Positions 8,275-16,421 of a stretch of DNA of 43,873 nt are shown in pieces (positions within the stretch are counted from its first letter, which is position 1; every line of letters begins with the position of its first letter). The position numbers and the translations under genes were made by a program. The DNA lies in assembly GCF_006539865.1 (NCBI RefSeq), contig NZ_BJNV01000044.1, positions 1-43,873 of the forward strand. The letters are read 5' to 3'. The notes beneath the pieces were generated by a model. The model was not told where the DNA came from, ran no database searches, and saw only the letters and a program-made list of their open reading frames with translations. The stretch is from Zoogloea ramigera (GTDB lineage: Bacteria; Pseudomonadota; Gammaproteobacteria; Burkholderiales; Rhodocyclaceae).

Positions 8275-10440
8275 TCAGTACTTCACGCGGGCGTAGTAGG
8301 TCTTCTCGGATGCCCGGCGGGCTTCGCCGAGCGTCCGGATGCCCATCTCGGCGAGCAGCGGGATCATGCGCAGGAAGACCTCGCCGGTCACGATCGCGTC
8401 GCCGATGGCCGTGTGCCGGCCCATGATGTTCACCCCCATGCGTTCGCTGATCGCCTCGAGCCGGTGGGACTCCTGGGACGGGTGAATAACCGCCGACAGC
8501 AGCAACGTGTCGAGCACCGGCTGCTCGAAGCGGATCCCGGTGCTCTGCTCCTTCATCTGCAGGAAGCGCATGTCGAAGGCCGCATTGTGGGCCACCAGCA
8601 CGGTGTCCGCCGCAAAGGCGTGGAAGGCCGGCAGCACCCTGGCCATCGGCGGCTGGCCGACGAGCATCTCGGGCGTGATGCCGTGGATCTTGGTGGACGC
8701 CTCGGGGAGCTCCCGCAGCGGGTCGACCAGCTGATCGAAGGATTCCGAGCGGAGCAGCTTGCCATTGACGATGCGGGTCGCCCCGATCTGGATGATCTCG
8801 TCGCCCTCGGACGGATTGAGGCCGGTGGTTTCGGTATCGAAGACGGTGAAGGCGAGCTCCGAGAGTAGGCGGTCGTCCAGCTCGTGGCTCACCTCGGTCT
8901 GCTTGAAGAGGTCGAAATCGTAGTACTCGGGACGGCTGTCGCCCTTGAGATAGGCGGCGGCCACCACCTCTTCCTGGGGCAGCGCCGAGGGCAGCAGCAG
9001 GCGGAAGAAGGCGCGGTGCTGGGTTTTCTCGCGCTGCAGCCAGATCTCGCCGTCGTGACGGGCAATCACGTCCCGCACGGTGAGGGGCGAACTCTCGCCG
9101 GCGAAGCTCATCGGCTCGAGCTCCCACGACATCACGGTTTCGGTGCTCATCGCCTGCCCCGACCAGATGAGGTCGAGGTGCGCCAGGCGCCCGGCGCTGC
9201 TGAGGCGGAAACGCACCTCGCGGACTTCGAACTCGTCCGACAGCCGGCTCGCCAGATAGCTGATGGCCTGCAGCAGCGAGAAACTATCGACCTTCACCCA
9301 GACCGCCGGGTCCACGTCCTCCAGCTTGGTGGGCAGGCCGAGCTTCTTCTCGATGCGGCGCTGAGCCGCGGCGATCAGGTCGGCGCCGTGCATGTCGTCG
9401 AGGGGCCAGCGCGTCTTGAGGGAATCGGCAAAGGCGTTGGCGGTCTCCTCGAGCCGGCCGCTCATGGCCTGCACCTCGTCGCGGATCACCTTCAGGAAAC
9501 GGTCCTTCAGGTCCACATCGAGGTCGGGATACTCGAGCATCTCGGCCGCGGCGCGCAGGTTGGCCAGCGACGAGCGGCTGCCCTCGGTGACCGAATTGAG
9601 CAGCTGGTCGCGGCGGGTTTCACTCTCGAAGTTGCGGGTGATGTTGTCCAGCATCAGCACGAAGCCCGACACCGTGCCATCGGCGTCGCCCTCTGTGGTG
9701 CTCATCACCGGCGCCATCTGCACCCGCAGCAACTGGCCGGCGCGGGTCGTGGTGACAAAATTGGCCATCGGCTGGGAGCTCTGACGGCGGATGCGCTCCT
9801 GGATGCTCTCGAGGGCATGGACGATCAGGTTGCGCTCGAAAACCAGATAGATCGACCGACCCAGCCCGATGATCTCACCGCCACCGGCCGCGGTCGGCGC
9901 ATCCGAGAGCGCCTTGAACTGCAGCCGCGCCCGGTTGTTGTAGAGCAGGATGCGGCCATCGAGGTTGCACACGACGACGCTCTGATTGAGCTCGGACATC
10001 AGCGCCGCCAGCCGGTTGCGCTCCTCCTCGACCGACAGGCGCGCCTCGCGGATACGCGACTCCACGTCATCCTGCAGGCTCTGCCGCTGATCAGCCAGGC
10101 TATTCACGGCCTCGGCGATGCGCTGCAGCTCCGGCGAACCGGACGGCTTGAGCCGGCGCGACGGATCGGTACCCACCAACAGGCCAATCTCGTCGGCCAG
10201 CAGCGCTGGCGCCGCAATGCTGTCGTGGGCGAAGGATTTCATCAGGACCGCCGCCGCCCCCGCACCGACCATCCCGATCATGATCAGCAAACCCAGGCGC
10301 GGGTTGAGGATGGGCTCGAGCACCGCCCGCTCGTCGGCCCCGAAATCCCGCCAGAGGGCTACCCCGGCACCGCCAAGCACCCCCAGGACGAGCGCCGAAG
10401 CCCCGAGAATGACCAGCCCCTGCCTGGCCTTCGGGCTCAT
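8275..10440 (-). CDS. Membrane PAS/pseudo-histidine kinase fused to a DEDDh 3'-5' exonuclease
   Basis: A 721-residue fusion. Two membrane helices (about residues 8-30 and 50-70) are followed by a HAMP-like/coiled segment (76-140), a PAS domain (about 145-265; SVVVCNLDGRILLYNN), a DHp-like helix pair (270-330) and a divergent HATPase-like domain (335-485). Where a kinase would have its HELRTP phospho-acceptor motif, this protein has SVTEGSRSSLANLR and no histidine, and the ATP-binding N-box asparagine pattern is not seen, so autophosphorylation is doubtful. Residues about 525-700 are a DnaQ/epsilon-like exonuclease with all catalytic positions: D535 and E537 (FDTETTG), D623 (HNAAFDMRFL), H676 and D681 (RHTAIGD). 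Its start overlaps the REC-only regulator by ATGA, suggesting coupled synthesis. The function is unknown. Confidence 0.85.
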   Translation of the reverse strand: MSPKARQGLVILGASALVLGVLGGAGVALWRDFGADERAVLEPILNPRLGLLIMIGMVGAGAAAVLMKSFAHDSIAAPALLADEIGLLVGTDPSRRLKPSGSPELQRIAEAVNSLADQRQSLQDDVESRIREARLSVEEERNRLAALMSELNQSVVVCNLDGRILLYNNRARLQFKALSDAPTAAGGGEIIGLGRSIYLVFERNLIVHALESIQERIRRQSSQPMANFVTTTRAGQLLRVQMAPVMSTTEGDADGTVSGFVLMLDNITRNFESETRRDQLLNSVTEGSRSSLANLRAAAEMLEYPDLDVDLKDRFLKVIRDEVQAMSGRLEETANAFADSLKTRWPLDDMHGADLIAAAQRRIEKKLGLPTKLEDVDPAVWVKVDSFSLLQAISYLASRLSDEFEVREVRFRLSSAGRLAHLDLIWSGQAMSTETVMSWELEPMSFAGESSPLTVRDVIARHDGEIWLQREKTQHRAFFRLLLPSALPQEEVVAAAYLKGDSRPEYYDFDLFKQTEVSHELDDRLLSELAFTVFDTETTGLNPSEGDEIIQIGATRIVNGKLLRSESFDQLVDPLRELPEASTKIHGITPEMLVGQPPMARVLPAFHAFAADTVLVAHNAAFDMRFLQMKEQSTGIRFEQPVLDTLLLSAVIHPSQESHRLEAISERMGVNIMGRHTAIGDAIVTGEVFLRMIPLLAEMGIRTLGEARRASEKTYYARVKY

Positions 10441-10811
10441 GCCGGCAAGTCCAGCAGGGATTTAACCTTCGTCACCAGCTCCCGGGTCGAGAACGGCTTG
10501 GTCATGTAAGCATCGGCGCCCATCGCCAGGCCCTTGGTAATCTCCATCTCACGCCCCTTGGCGGTCAGCATCAGGATGCGCGTGCCCTGCAGCCCGGGAT
10601 CGGTGCGGATCTCCTGGCACACCTCGTAGCCATTCTTGCGCGGCATCATGATGTCGAGCAGGACCAGATCGGGCGCCTCGCTGCGGACCTTATCGATGGC
10701 TTCCTGGCCGTCCGTGGCGACACAAACGGTGAAGCCCTCGCGCTTCATCAGGAACTCCAGGGATATGACGATATTTTGTTCATCATCGGCGATAAGTATT
10801 TTTTTGGCCAT
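10437..10811 (-). CDS. REC-only (CheY-like) response regulator
   Basis: A single receiver domain of 124 residues. The acidic pocket D9/D10, phospho-acceptor D53 (LVLLDIMMP), T83 (MLTAKG) and K105 (YMTKPF) are all present, so it should be phosphorylatable. There is no DNA-binding or enzymatic output domain. The SLC5-type histidine kinase gene just upstream is the obvious phosphodonor. The 4-nt overlap with the downstream kinase-like/exonuclease fusion suggests that protein as a partner or output. The CrbR regulators described in Vibrio and Pseudomonas carry a LuxR-type HTH, so this protein is not a simple CrbR equivalent. The partner assignments are inferences from gene order. Confidence 0.9.
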   Translation of the reverse strand: MAKKILIADDEQNIVISLEFLMKREGFTVCVATDGQEAIDKVRSEAPDLVLLDIMMPRKNGYEVCQEIRTDPGLQGTRILMLTAKGREMEITKGLAMGADAYMTKPFSTRELVTKVKSLLDLPA

Positions 10812-10886
10812 TTTGTCTCCTCCCCCTGCGTGCCCGGACCAAGACTACGACGAAGCAGCCCATTCCCGGCACAAGAAAGCATAAGT

Positions 10887-13637
10887 TTATCCTGCGTCTT
10901 CCTTCCTTACAGCTGATTTCCCGCAAGGCATAAGAAATGAGAATGTCGCCCCTTCGCCCGGCACGCTCTCAACCCACAAGCGGCCACCGTAGTGCTCGAC
11001 GATCTGGCGGCTGATGGGCAAGCCGAGGCCGGTACCCTGGGGCTTGTCGGTCATCGTGTTACCCCCCTGGCGGAATTTCTCGAAAACAACCCGCTGCTCC
11101 TCCGGCGTCAGGCCCGGGCCATTGTCGCGGACATCCACCTGCAGCCCCTCATCGGTCTCACAAAGGCTCAGCCGCACCTGGCCACTCCCCCGCACGACGA
11201 ACTTCACTGCGTTCGACAGGAGGTTCAACACCACCTGCACCAGCCTGTCCCGATCGGCAAAAAGAACCGGCACTGCGGGCGGCAAGGACATCTCCAGCGT
11301 CACCCCCTTGTCCCGGAACAACTGGCTGGTAGCCGCGGCCCCCTGCTCGACAACCTCGAGCAGACTCACCTCGTCATCCACCCAGTCGGCGTGCCCCGAC
11401 TCGATCTTGGCCATGTCGAGCACCTGGTTGACCAGCCGCGTCAGGCGCTCGGTTTCGCTGACGATGATGGCCAGAAAGCGCTGCCGGTCTTCCACATCGA
11501 TGCCTGGATCTTCGAGCAACATCTCGGAAAACGCTCTGATCGAGGTCAGCGGTGTGCGCAATTCATGGGTCACGGACGACATGAAGTCGTCCTTCAGCCG
11601 ATCGAGCTCCTTGAGGCGCTCGTTGGCACTGCGCAACTCGCGGGTCGCCTCCTCCAGTTCGCGGGATTTCTGCTCCAGACGCCTGGAATACGCCCGCACC
11701 TGGGAAGCCTCATCGAGGATGTTCATCACCTCGTCGAGCCCAAGCGGCTCCTCCTGCACCACCGAGGCCACAATCACCCGCGCCGACGCGCTGCCGATCG
11801 CCCCGGCGAGGGTGGTCTCGGCAAAATGAACCAGCCCGGCGTCGGCCTGCAAGGCCTCCCGGCTCACGCCCCGCGAACGGGCGTAGTCGTCGAAGGCATT
11901 GGCCGCGCGCTCCCGGCCCAGGAAGCGGCCGAGCAGCGGCAGCAGATCGCCCACCCGGGCGCTGCCCCGCCAGAAAGCCCCGTCCGACGGCCGCCCCTGT
12001 TTGAACACGTCGACGAACAGGGTCGCCTGCCCCGCCTCGATGGCAGTCGGCTGACGCATCAGCGACACCCACACGTAGGCCCCCAGGTTCGCCAGCATGC
12101 TCCAGAACAGACTATGGGCCAGCGGATCGAGGCCCTGCATGCCGAACAGCTCCTGCGGCCGAAGCAGATCCAGCCCGAACAAGCCGTTCTGCAGGAAGTC
12201 ACCCGGCAACCAGCCAGACTTGGCGAAGGACGGCAGCAGCAAGGTGTACAGCCACACCGCAAAGCCAGACGACAAACCCGCCACCGCCCCGGCCCGTGTC
12301 CCGCCGCGCCAGTACATGCCGCCGAGCATCGCCGGTGCAAACTGAGCCACCGCGGCAAAGCTGATCAGGCCAATGCTCACCAGCGCATGGGCCTCCCCCG
12401 CCAGCCTGAAGTACAGGTAGGCCAGCAGCAGGATCAGCACGATCGCCCCGCGCCGGATGCCCAGCAGCACGCCGGACACATCCTCCTGGCCCTGCAGCGC
12501 CAGCCAGCGGTAACGCAGCAGGAGCGGCATCACCAGATCGTTGCAGACCATCGTGGACAGCGCGATCGTCTCGACCACGATCATCCCGGTTGCTGCCGAC
12601 AGACCACCGATGAACACCACCAGCGCCAGCCAGTCGTGCCCGAACACCATCGGCAGACGAAGCACGAAGGTGTCGGCATCCACCTGCTGCCCCGCAAACG
12701 ACATCAAGCCGCCCAGCGCGATCGGCAGCACGAACACGTTGATCAGCAACAGATACAGAGGAAACAGCCAGATCGCCCGCCGCAGATGGTTCTCGTTGAC
12801 GTTCTCGACTACCGTCACCTGAAACTGGCGGGGCAGGAACATCACCGCCAGCATCGACAGCAGGGTCAGCGCAAACCAGTTGGCGTAACCGTTACCGCCC
12901 GCCCCCATGCGCATCAGGGCCTGCAACTGGGGCTCGCGGGCGGCCCGGGAGAAGAGATCGCCAAACCCGTCGAAGAGACCGAAGGTGACAAAAACCCCCA
13001 CCGCCACGAAAGCCACCAGCTTGACCAGCGACTCGAAGGCGATCGCCGCCACCAGCCCCTCGTGGCGCTCGGTGGCGTCGAGGTGGCGGGTGCCGAAGAG
13101 GATCGTGAAGGCCGCCATCGACAGCGCCACGTAGAAGGTGGTGTCGGCCAGCCAGGGCAGCGCACCGCGCCCGGCCGACACAACATCGTCAGGCGGCACA
13201 AGGATCGCAAAACTTACCGAGAGCGCCTTCAGCTGCAGTGCGATGTAGGGAATCACCCCAAGCACCGCGATCACGGTGACGAGCCCGCCGAGCAGGTGAC
13301 TTTTGCCGTAGCGGGAGGCGATGAAGTCGGCGATGGAGGTGATGCGGTTGGTCTTGCCGATGCGGACCATTTTCAGCATCACGAACCACCACAGGGCGAC
13401 CGCCAGGGTCGGCCCAAGGAAGATCGGCACGAACCCGAGGCCCGACGAGGCCGCCCGCCCGACACTGCCGTAATAAGTCCAGGTGGTGCAATACACCGCC
13501 AGCGACAGCGCATAGATGGTCGGATTGGCGATCACCGAGCGGCCGGCATCGGCGCGTTTGTCGCCAAAATACGCCACTGCGAACAGCAGCAGCAGATAAA
13601 GGAAGGATGCCGCGACGATCACCGGACCGGTCAACAC
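10887..13637 (-). CDS. CrbS-like sensor histidine kinase with SLC5 transporter domain
   Basis: A 916-residue membrane sensor. Residues about 1-545 form an SSS/SLC5 transporter-like domain with about 13 membrane segments (for example ALSLAVYCTTWTYYGSVG near residue 47). Residues about 555-635 contain a STAC linker (VGDLLPLLGRFLGRERAANAF), a coiled coil follows, and the kinase core occupies about 680-905: H-box SVTHELRTPLTSIR with phospho-acceptor H691, N-box VVLNLLSNAVKF, G1 DVRDNGPGL and G2 GTGLGLPIS. No C-terminal receiver is fused. SLC5-STAC kinases of the CrbS type control acetate use and acs in several proteobacteria, and acs lies just upstream here. Whether this domain still transports solute cannot be told from the sequence. 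Confidence 0.9.
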   Translation of the reverse strand: MLTGPVIVAASFLYLLLLFAVAYFGDKRADAGRSVIANPTIYALSLAVYCTTWTYYGSVGRAASSGLGFVPIFLGPTLAVALWWFVMLKMVRIGKTNRITSIADFIASRYGKSHLLGGLVTVIAVLGVIPYIALQLKALSVSFAILVPPDDVVSAGRGALPWLADTTFYVALSMAAFTILFGTRHLDATERHEGLVAAIAFESLVKLVAFVAVGVFVTFGLFDGFGDLFSRAAREPQLQALMRMGAGGNGYANWFALTLLSMLAVMFLPRQFQVTVVENVNENHLRRAIWLFPLYLLLINVFVLPIALGGLMSFAGQQVDADTFVLRLPMVFGHDWLALVVFIGGLSAATGMIVVETIALSTMVCNDLVMPLLLRYRWLALQGQEDVSGVLLGIRRGAIVLILLLAYLYFRLAGEAHALVSIGLISFAAVAQFAPAMLGGMYWRGGTRAGAVAGLSSGFAVWLYTLLLPSFAKSGWLPGDFLQNGLFGLDLLRPQELFGMQGLDPLAHSLFWSMLANLGAYVWVSLMRQPTAIEAGQATLFVDVFKQGRPSDGAFWRGSARVGDLLPLLGRFLGRERAANAFDDYARSRGVSREALQADAGLVHFAETTLAGAIGSASARVIVASVVQEEPLGLDEVMNILDEASQVRAYSRRLEQKSRELEEATRELRSANERLKELDRLKDDFMSSVTHELRTPLTSIRAFSEMLLEDPGIDVEDRQRFLAIIVSETERLTRLVNQVLDMAKIESGHADWVDDEVSLLEVVEQGAAATSQLFRDKGVTLEMSLPPAVPVLFADRDRLVQVVLNLLSNAVKFVVRGSGQVRLSLCETDEGLQVDVRDNGPGLTPEEQRVVFEKFRQGGNTMTDKPQGTGLGLPISRQIVEHYGGRLWVESVPGEGATFSFLMPCGKSAVRKEDAG

Positions 13638-13650
13638 GACGCGCCTCCCC

Positions 13651-13842
13651 TTACCGTTCGATGATCCACGCCATCAAGCCGATGAACGCAGCCCACACTC
13701 CGAACACATAGAGATACAGCACCGGGATGCCGCCCCAGCTCCGTTCCACATCGAACAGGGACAACACCGGGCTACTGACCAGCACCCAACCAAACAGGAA
13801 CAGGGCCACGAGGCGCTGCCCGGTAAGCGTCGCTTTGATCAT
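13651..13842 (-). CDS. Small two-helix membrane protein of the acetate locus
   Basis: A 63-residue hydrophobic protein with two predicted helices (about residues 9-29 and 38-60) joined by a short loop FDVERSWGGIPV. It starts with ATG at 13842, preceded on the minus strand by a GGGAGAAGCC stretch serving as ribosome binding site, and ends 13 nt before the SLC5 histidine kinase gene, so the two are probably co-transcribed. I recognise no characterised family. From its position it may assist or modulate the sensor kinase, but that is inference. Confidence 0.7.
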   Translation of the reverse strand: MIKATLTGQRLVALFLFGWVLVSSPVLSLFDVERSWGGIPVLYLYVFGVWAAFIGLMAWIIER

Positions 13843-14004
13843 GGCTTCTCCCGTGGAAATGGGAACGACTCACGGCAGCGCCGCAAAAGGGCCCGTGGCC
13901 CGCGCTCATCCACTCGAAAGATAAACCGAAAGGCCGTGCCTGGCGAGCATGCACACGCTCGCTCGCCACCGCTCAGCCCGCGAGGCCAAAGCCCCGCACA
14001 AGAG

Positions 14005-14030
14005 AAAAAGGCGCGATGAACGCGCCTTTT
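14005..14030 (-). terminator. Rho-independent terminator downstream of acs
   Basis: A 10-bp perfect stem (AAAAGGCGCG / CGCGCCTTTT, arms 14006-14015 and 14021-14030) with a 5-nt loop, followed on the minus strand by TTTTTCTCTT-like sequence. It lies in the 331-nt gap between acs and the 63-aa membrane protein gene, so the sensor operon needs its own promoter. A second, T-less hairpin (14139-14155, CCCGGCC-TTG-GGCCGGG) lies closer to the acs stop. I see no other feature in this gap. Confidence 0.8.
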
Positions 14031-14173
14031 CCTCCCCCTCACAACGCCCCGGCCAGACTGCACCGGGGTCCTCCCCTTTTAGTTTTTCTTGCAGCTCCGC
14101 TGTCTCCTCCGCCGGGCTGGGATGCCGGTTGCGGGCTGCCCGGCCTTGGGCCGGGGAAGTCTCGATACGTCTG

Positions 14174-16132
14174 TTACTTGAGCTGTTCCAGGATCGCCGG
14201 GTTTTCCAGCGTCGAGGTGTCCTGGGTGATCTCCTCGCCCTTCGCCAGCTGGCGGAGCAGGCGGCGCATGATCTTGCCCGAACGAGTCTTCGGCAGGTTT
14301 TCACCGAAGCGGATGTCCTTGGGCTTGGCGATCGGGCCGATTTCCTGGCCGACCCAGTTCTGCAGCTCCTTGATCACCGCGGCAGCTTCGTCGCCGGTCG
14401 GGCGGGCGCCCTTCAGGACCACGAAGGCCACGATCGCCTCGCCGGTCAGGTCGTCCGGACGGCCGACCACGGCAGCCTCGGCAACCTTCTCGTGGGCCAC
14501 CAGGGCGGATTCGATTTCCATCGTGCCCATGCGGTGACCGGAGACGTTCAGCACGTCGTCGATGCGGCCGGTAATGGTGAAGTAGCCGGTGTCCTTGTCG
14601 CGGATCGCGCCGTCGCCTGCCAGGTACAGCTTGCCCTGGAAGTCAGCCGGGTAGTAGGACTTGACGAAACGGTCGGGGTCGCCCCAGATGGTACGGATCA
14701 TCGACGGCCACGGACGCTTGACCACCAGGATGCCGCCCTGGCCCCAGGGCACGTCGGTGCCGGTCTCGTCGACCACGGCGGCCTGGATGCCCGGGAAGGG
14801 CAGCGTGCAGGAGCCGGGGATCAGCGGGGTGGCGCCGGGCAGCGGAGTGATCATGTGGCCACCGGTTTCGGTCTGCCAGAAGGTATCGACGATCGGGCAG
14901 CGGCCGCCGCCGATGTTCTCGTGGTACCACTCCCAGGCAGCCGGGTTGATCGGCTCGCCGACCGAACCCAGCAGGCGCAGGCTGGAGAGATCGTAGTTCT
15001 TGGGATGCACGGCCGGGGTGTTGTCGGCGGCCTTGATCAGCGAACGGATGGCGGTCGGCGCGGTGTAGAAGATGTTGACCTTGTGGTCCTGGATCATCTT
15101 CCAGAAACGGCCGGCATCCGGGTAGGTCGGAACGCCTTCGAAGACGATCTCGGTCGCACCGCAGGCCAGGGGGCCGTAGGTGATGTAGGTGTGGCCGGTG
15201 ACCCAGCCAATGTCGGCGGTACACCAGAAGACATCGTTCGGCTTGATGTCGAAGGTGTACTGCATGGTGAGGATGGCGTGCAGCAGGTAGCCGCCGGTGG
15301 AGTGCTGGACGCCCTTCGGCTTGCCGGTGGAGCCGGAGGTATAGAGCAGGAACAGCGGGTGCTCGGCTTCGACCCATTCCGGTTCGCAGGTGTCGGCCTG
15401 GGTGGCGGTGAGTTCGTCCACCCAGATGTCACGGCCGGCGACCATGGCGGTTTCCTGGCCGGTACGCTTCACGACGAGGACGCTCTTGATGGTCGGGCAG
15501 CCGCTGGCCAGAGCCTCGTCGGCGATGGACTTGAGGGGCAGCGCCTTGCCGCCACGGTTCTGGCCATCGGAGGTGATCAGCAGGACCGCACCGGCATCGT
15601 TGATGCGGTCAGCCAGCGACTGGGCGGAAAAACCGCCAAACACGATGGAGTGGGTGGCACCGATACGGGCACAGGCCTGCATCGCGACGACGCCCTCGAC
15701 GGACATCGGCAGGTAGATGACGACGCGGTCACCCTTCTTGACGCCCTGGCTCTTCAGCGCGTTGGCAAACTTGCAGACGCGATCAAGGAGCTCTTTGTAG
15801 GTGACCTTGGAAACGTCGCCCTTGTCACCTTCGAAAATCAGCGCGACCTTGTCGCCGAGGCCCTTGTTGACCTGACGATCGAGACAGTTGTACGAAACGT
15901 TCAGCTTGCCGTCGGCGAACCACTTGAAGAACGGTGCATTGCTCTCGTCGAGAACCTGGGTGAAGGGCGTCTGCCAGTCGATCAGCTCCTTCGCCCGCTT
16001 GCCCCAGAAACCTTCGTAATCCTGATCTGCTTCGGCGCAGAGGGCCTTGTACGCTTCCATGCCCGACACGGCAGCGTTCTTCACCACCTCTTCAGACGGA
16101 TAGTAGAACTTCTGGGTGGTTTCGTTCGTCAT
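14174..16132 (-). CDS. acs: Acetyl-CoA synthetase
   Basis: AMP-forming acetate:CoA ligase that converts acetate, ATP and CoA to acetyl-CoA. The product has 652 residues, the normal length. The adenylate-forming signature [12 protein letters not shown] is present, as is the acetyl-CoA synthetase-specific region around WWQTETGG-like [10 protein letters not shown], and the C-terminal domain ends with [12 protein letters not shown], in which the lysine near residue 620 is the site acetylated in known Acs enzymes. The ATG at 16132 has a GGAGAGG ribosome binding site. It is transcribed divergently from the msh-like operon and ends at a clear terminator. The CrbS-like sensor encoded downstream makes two-component control of this gene likely. 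Confidence 0.97.
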   Translation of the reverse strand: MTNETTQKFYYPSEEVVKNAAVSGMEAYKALCAEADQDYEGFWGKRAKELIDWQTPFTQVLDESNAPFFKWFADGKLNVSYNCLDRQVNKGLGDKVALIFEGDKGDVSKVTYKELLDRVCKFANALKSQGVKKGDRVVIYLPMSVEGVVAMQACARIGATHSIVFGGFSAQSLADRINDAGAVLLITSDGQNRGGKALPLKSIADEALASGCPTIKSVLVVKRTGQETAMVAGRDIWVDELTATQADTCEPEWVEAEHPLFLLYTSGSTGKPKGVQHSTGGYLLHAILTMQYTFDIKPNDVFWCTADIGWVTGHTYITYGPLACGATEIVFEGVPTYPDAGRFWKMIQDHKVNIFYTAPTAIRSLIKAADNTPAVHPKNYDLSSLRLLGSVGEPINPAAWEWYHENIGGGRCPIVDTFWQTETGGHMITPLPGATPLIPGSCTLPFPGIQAAVVDETGTDVPWGQGGILVVKRPWPSMIRTIWGDPDRFVKSYYPADFQGKLYLAGDGAIRDKDTGYFTITGRIDDVLNVSGHRMGTMEIESALVAHEKVAEAAVVGRPDDLTGEAIVAFVVLKGARPTGDEAAAVIKELQNWVGQEIGPIAKPKDIRFGENLPKTRSGKIMRRLLRQLAKGEEITQDTSTLENPAILEQLK

Positions 16133-16421
16133 TTTTCACCTCTCCTCGTGTTTTATGAGTGTGCAACGTTTGAATCTTGAAACCTGACTCGCGGGGGGAC
16201 TAGGGCCGCTCGGCCATGCAGCAGCACCGGATTGTTTTTATCGTGGTGCGCTAGCCCTGTATCCGGGCGAGATTAGAGTCGATCAATCTTACACATGACT
16301 TACACCTCCGTGGGGCCTTCATCCGCATTTTTCGGGGAAGCGACTCACTTCAACGAAGCGCACCCACACGCCGACCCTTTTGGCATAGAATCGCAAATCC
16401 TTCAAAAAATCACTTCGGAAT
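16133..16421. promoter_or_regulatory. Divergent promoter region of acs and the msh-like operon
   Basis: A 289-nt spacer that must hold the promoters of acs (minus) and of the secretin-led operon (plus). I looked for sigma-54 elements and strong sigma-70 boxes and found none convincing. No open frame or RNA structure stands out. Confidence 0.4.

Noticed and set aside
10992-13664. 890-codon plus-strand open frame opposite the CrbS-like kinase
   Set aside because: It is antisense to a gene with clear kinase and transporter motifs; its translation is His/Gln/Arg-rich without domains, a common shadow in GC-rich DNA.
13949-16180. 743-codon plus-strand open frame opposite acs
   Set aside because: Mirror image of a strongly conserved gene; no domain or ribosome binding site of its own.
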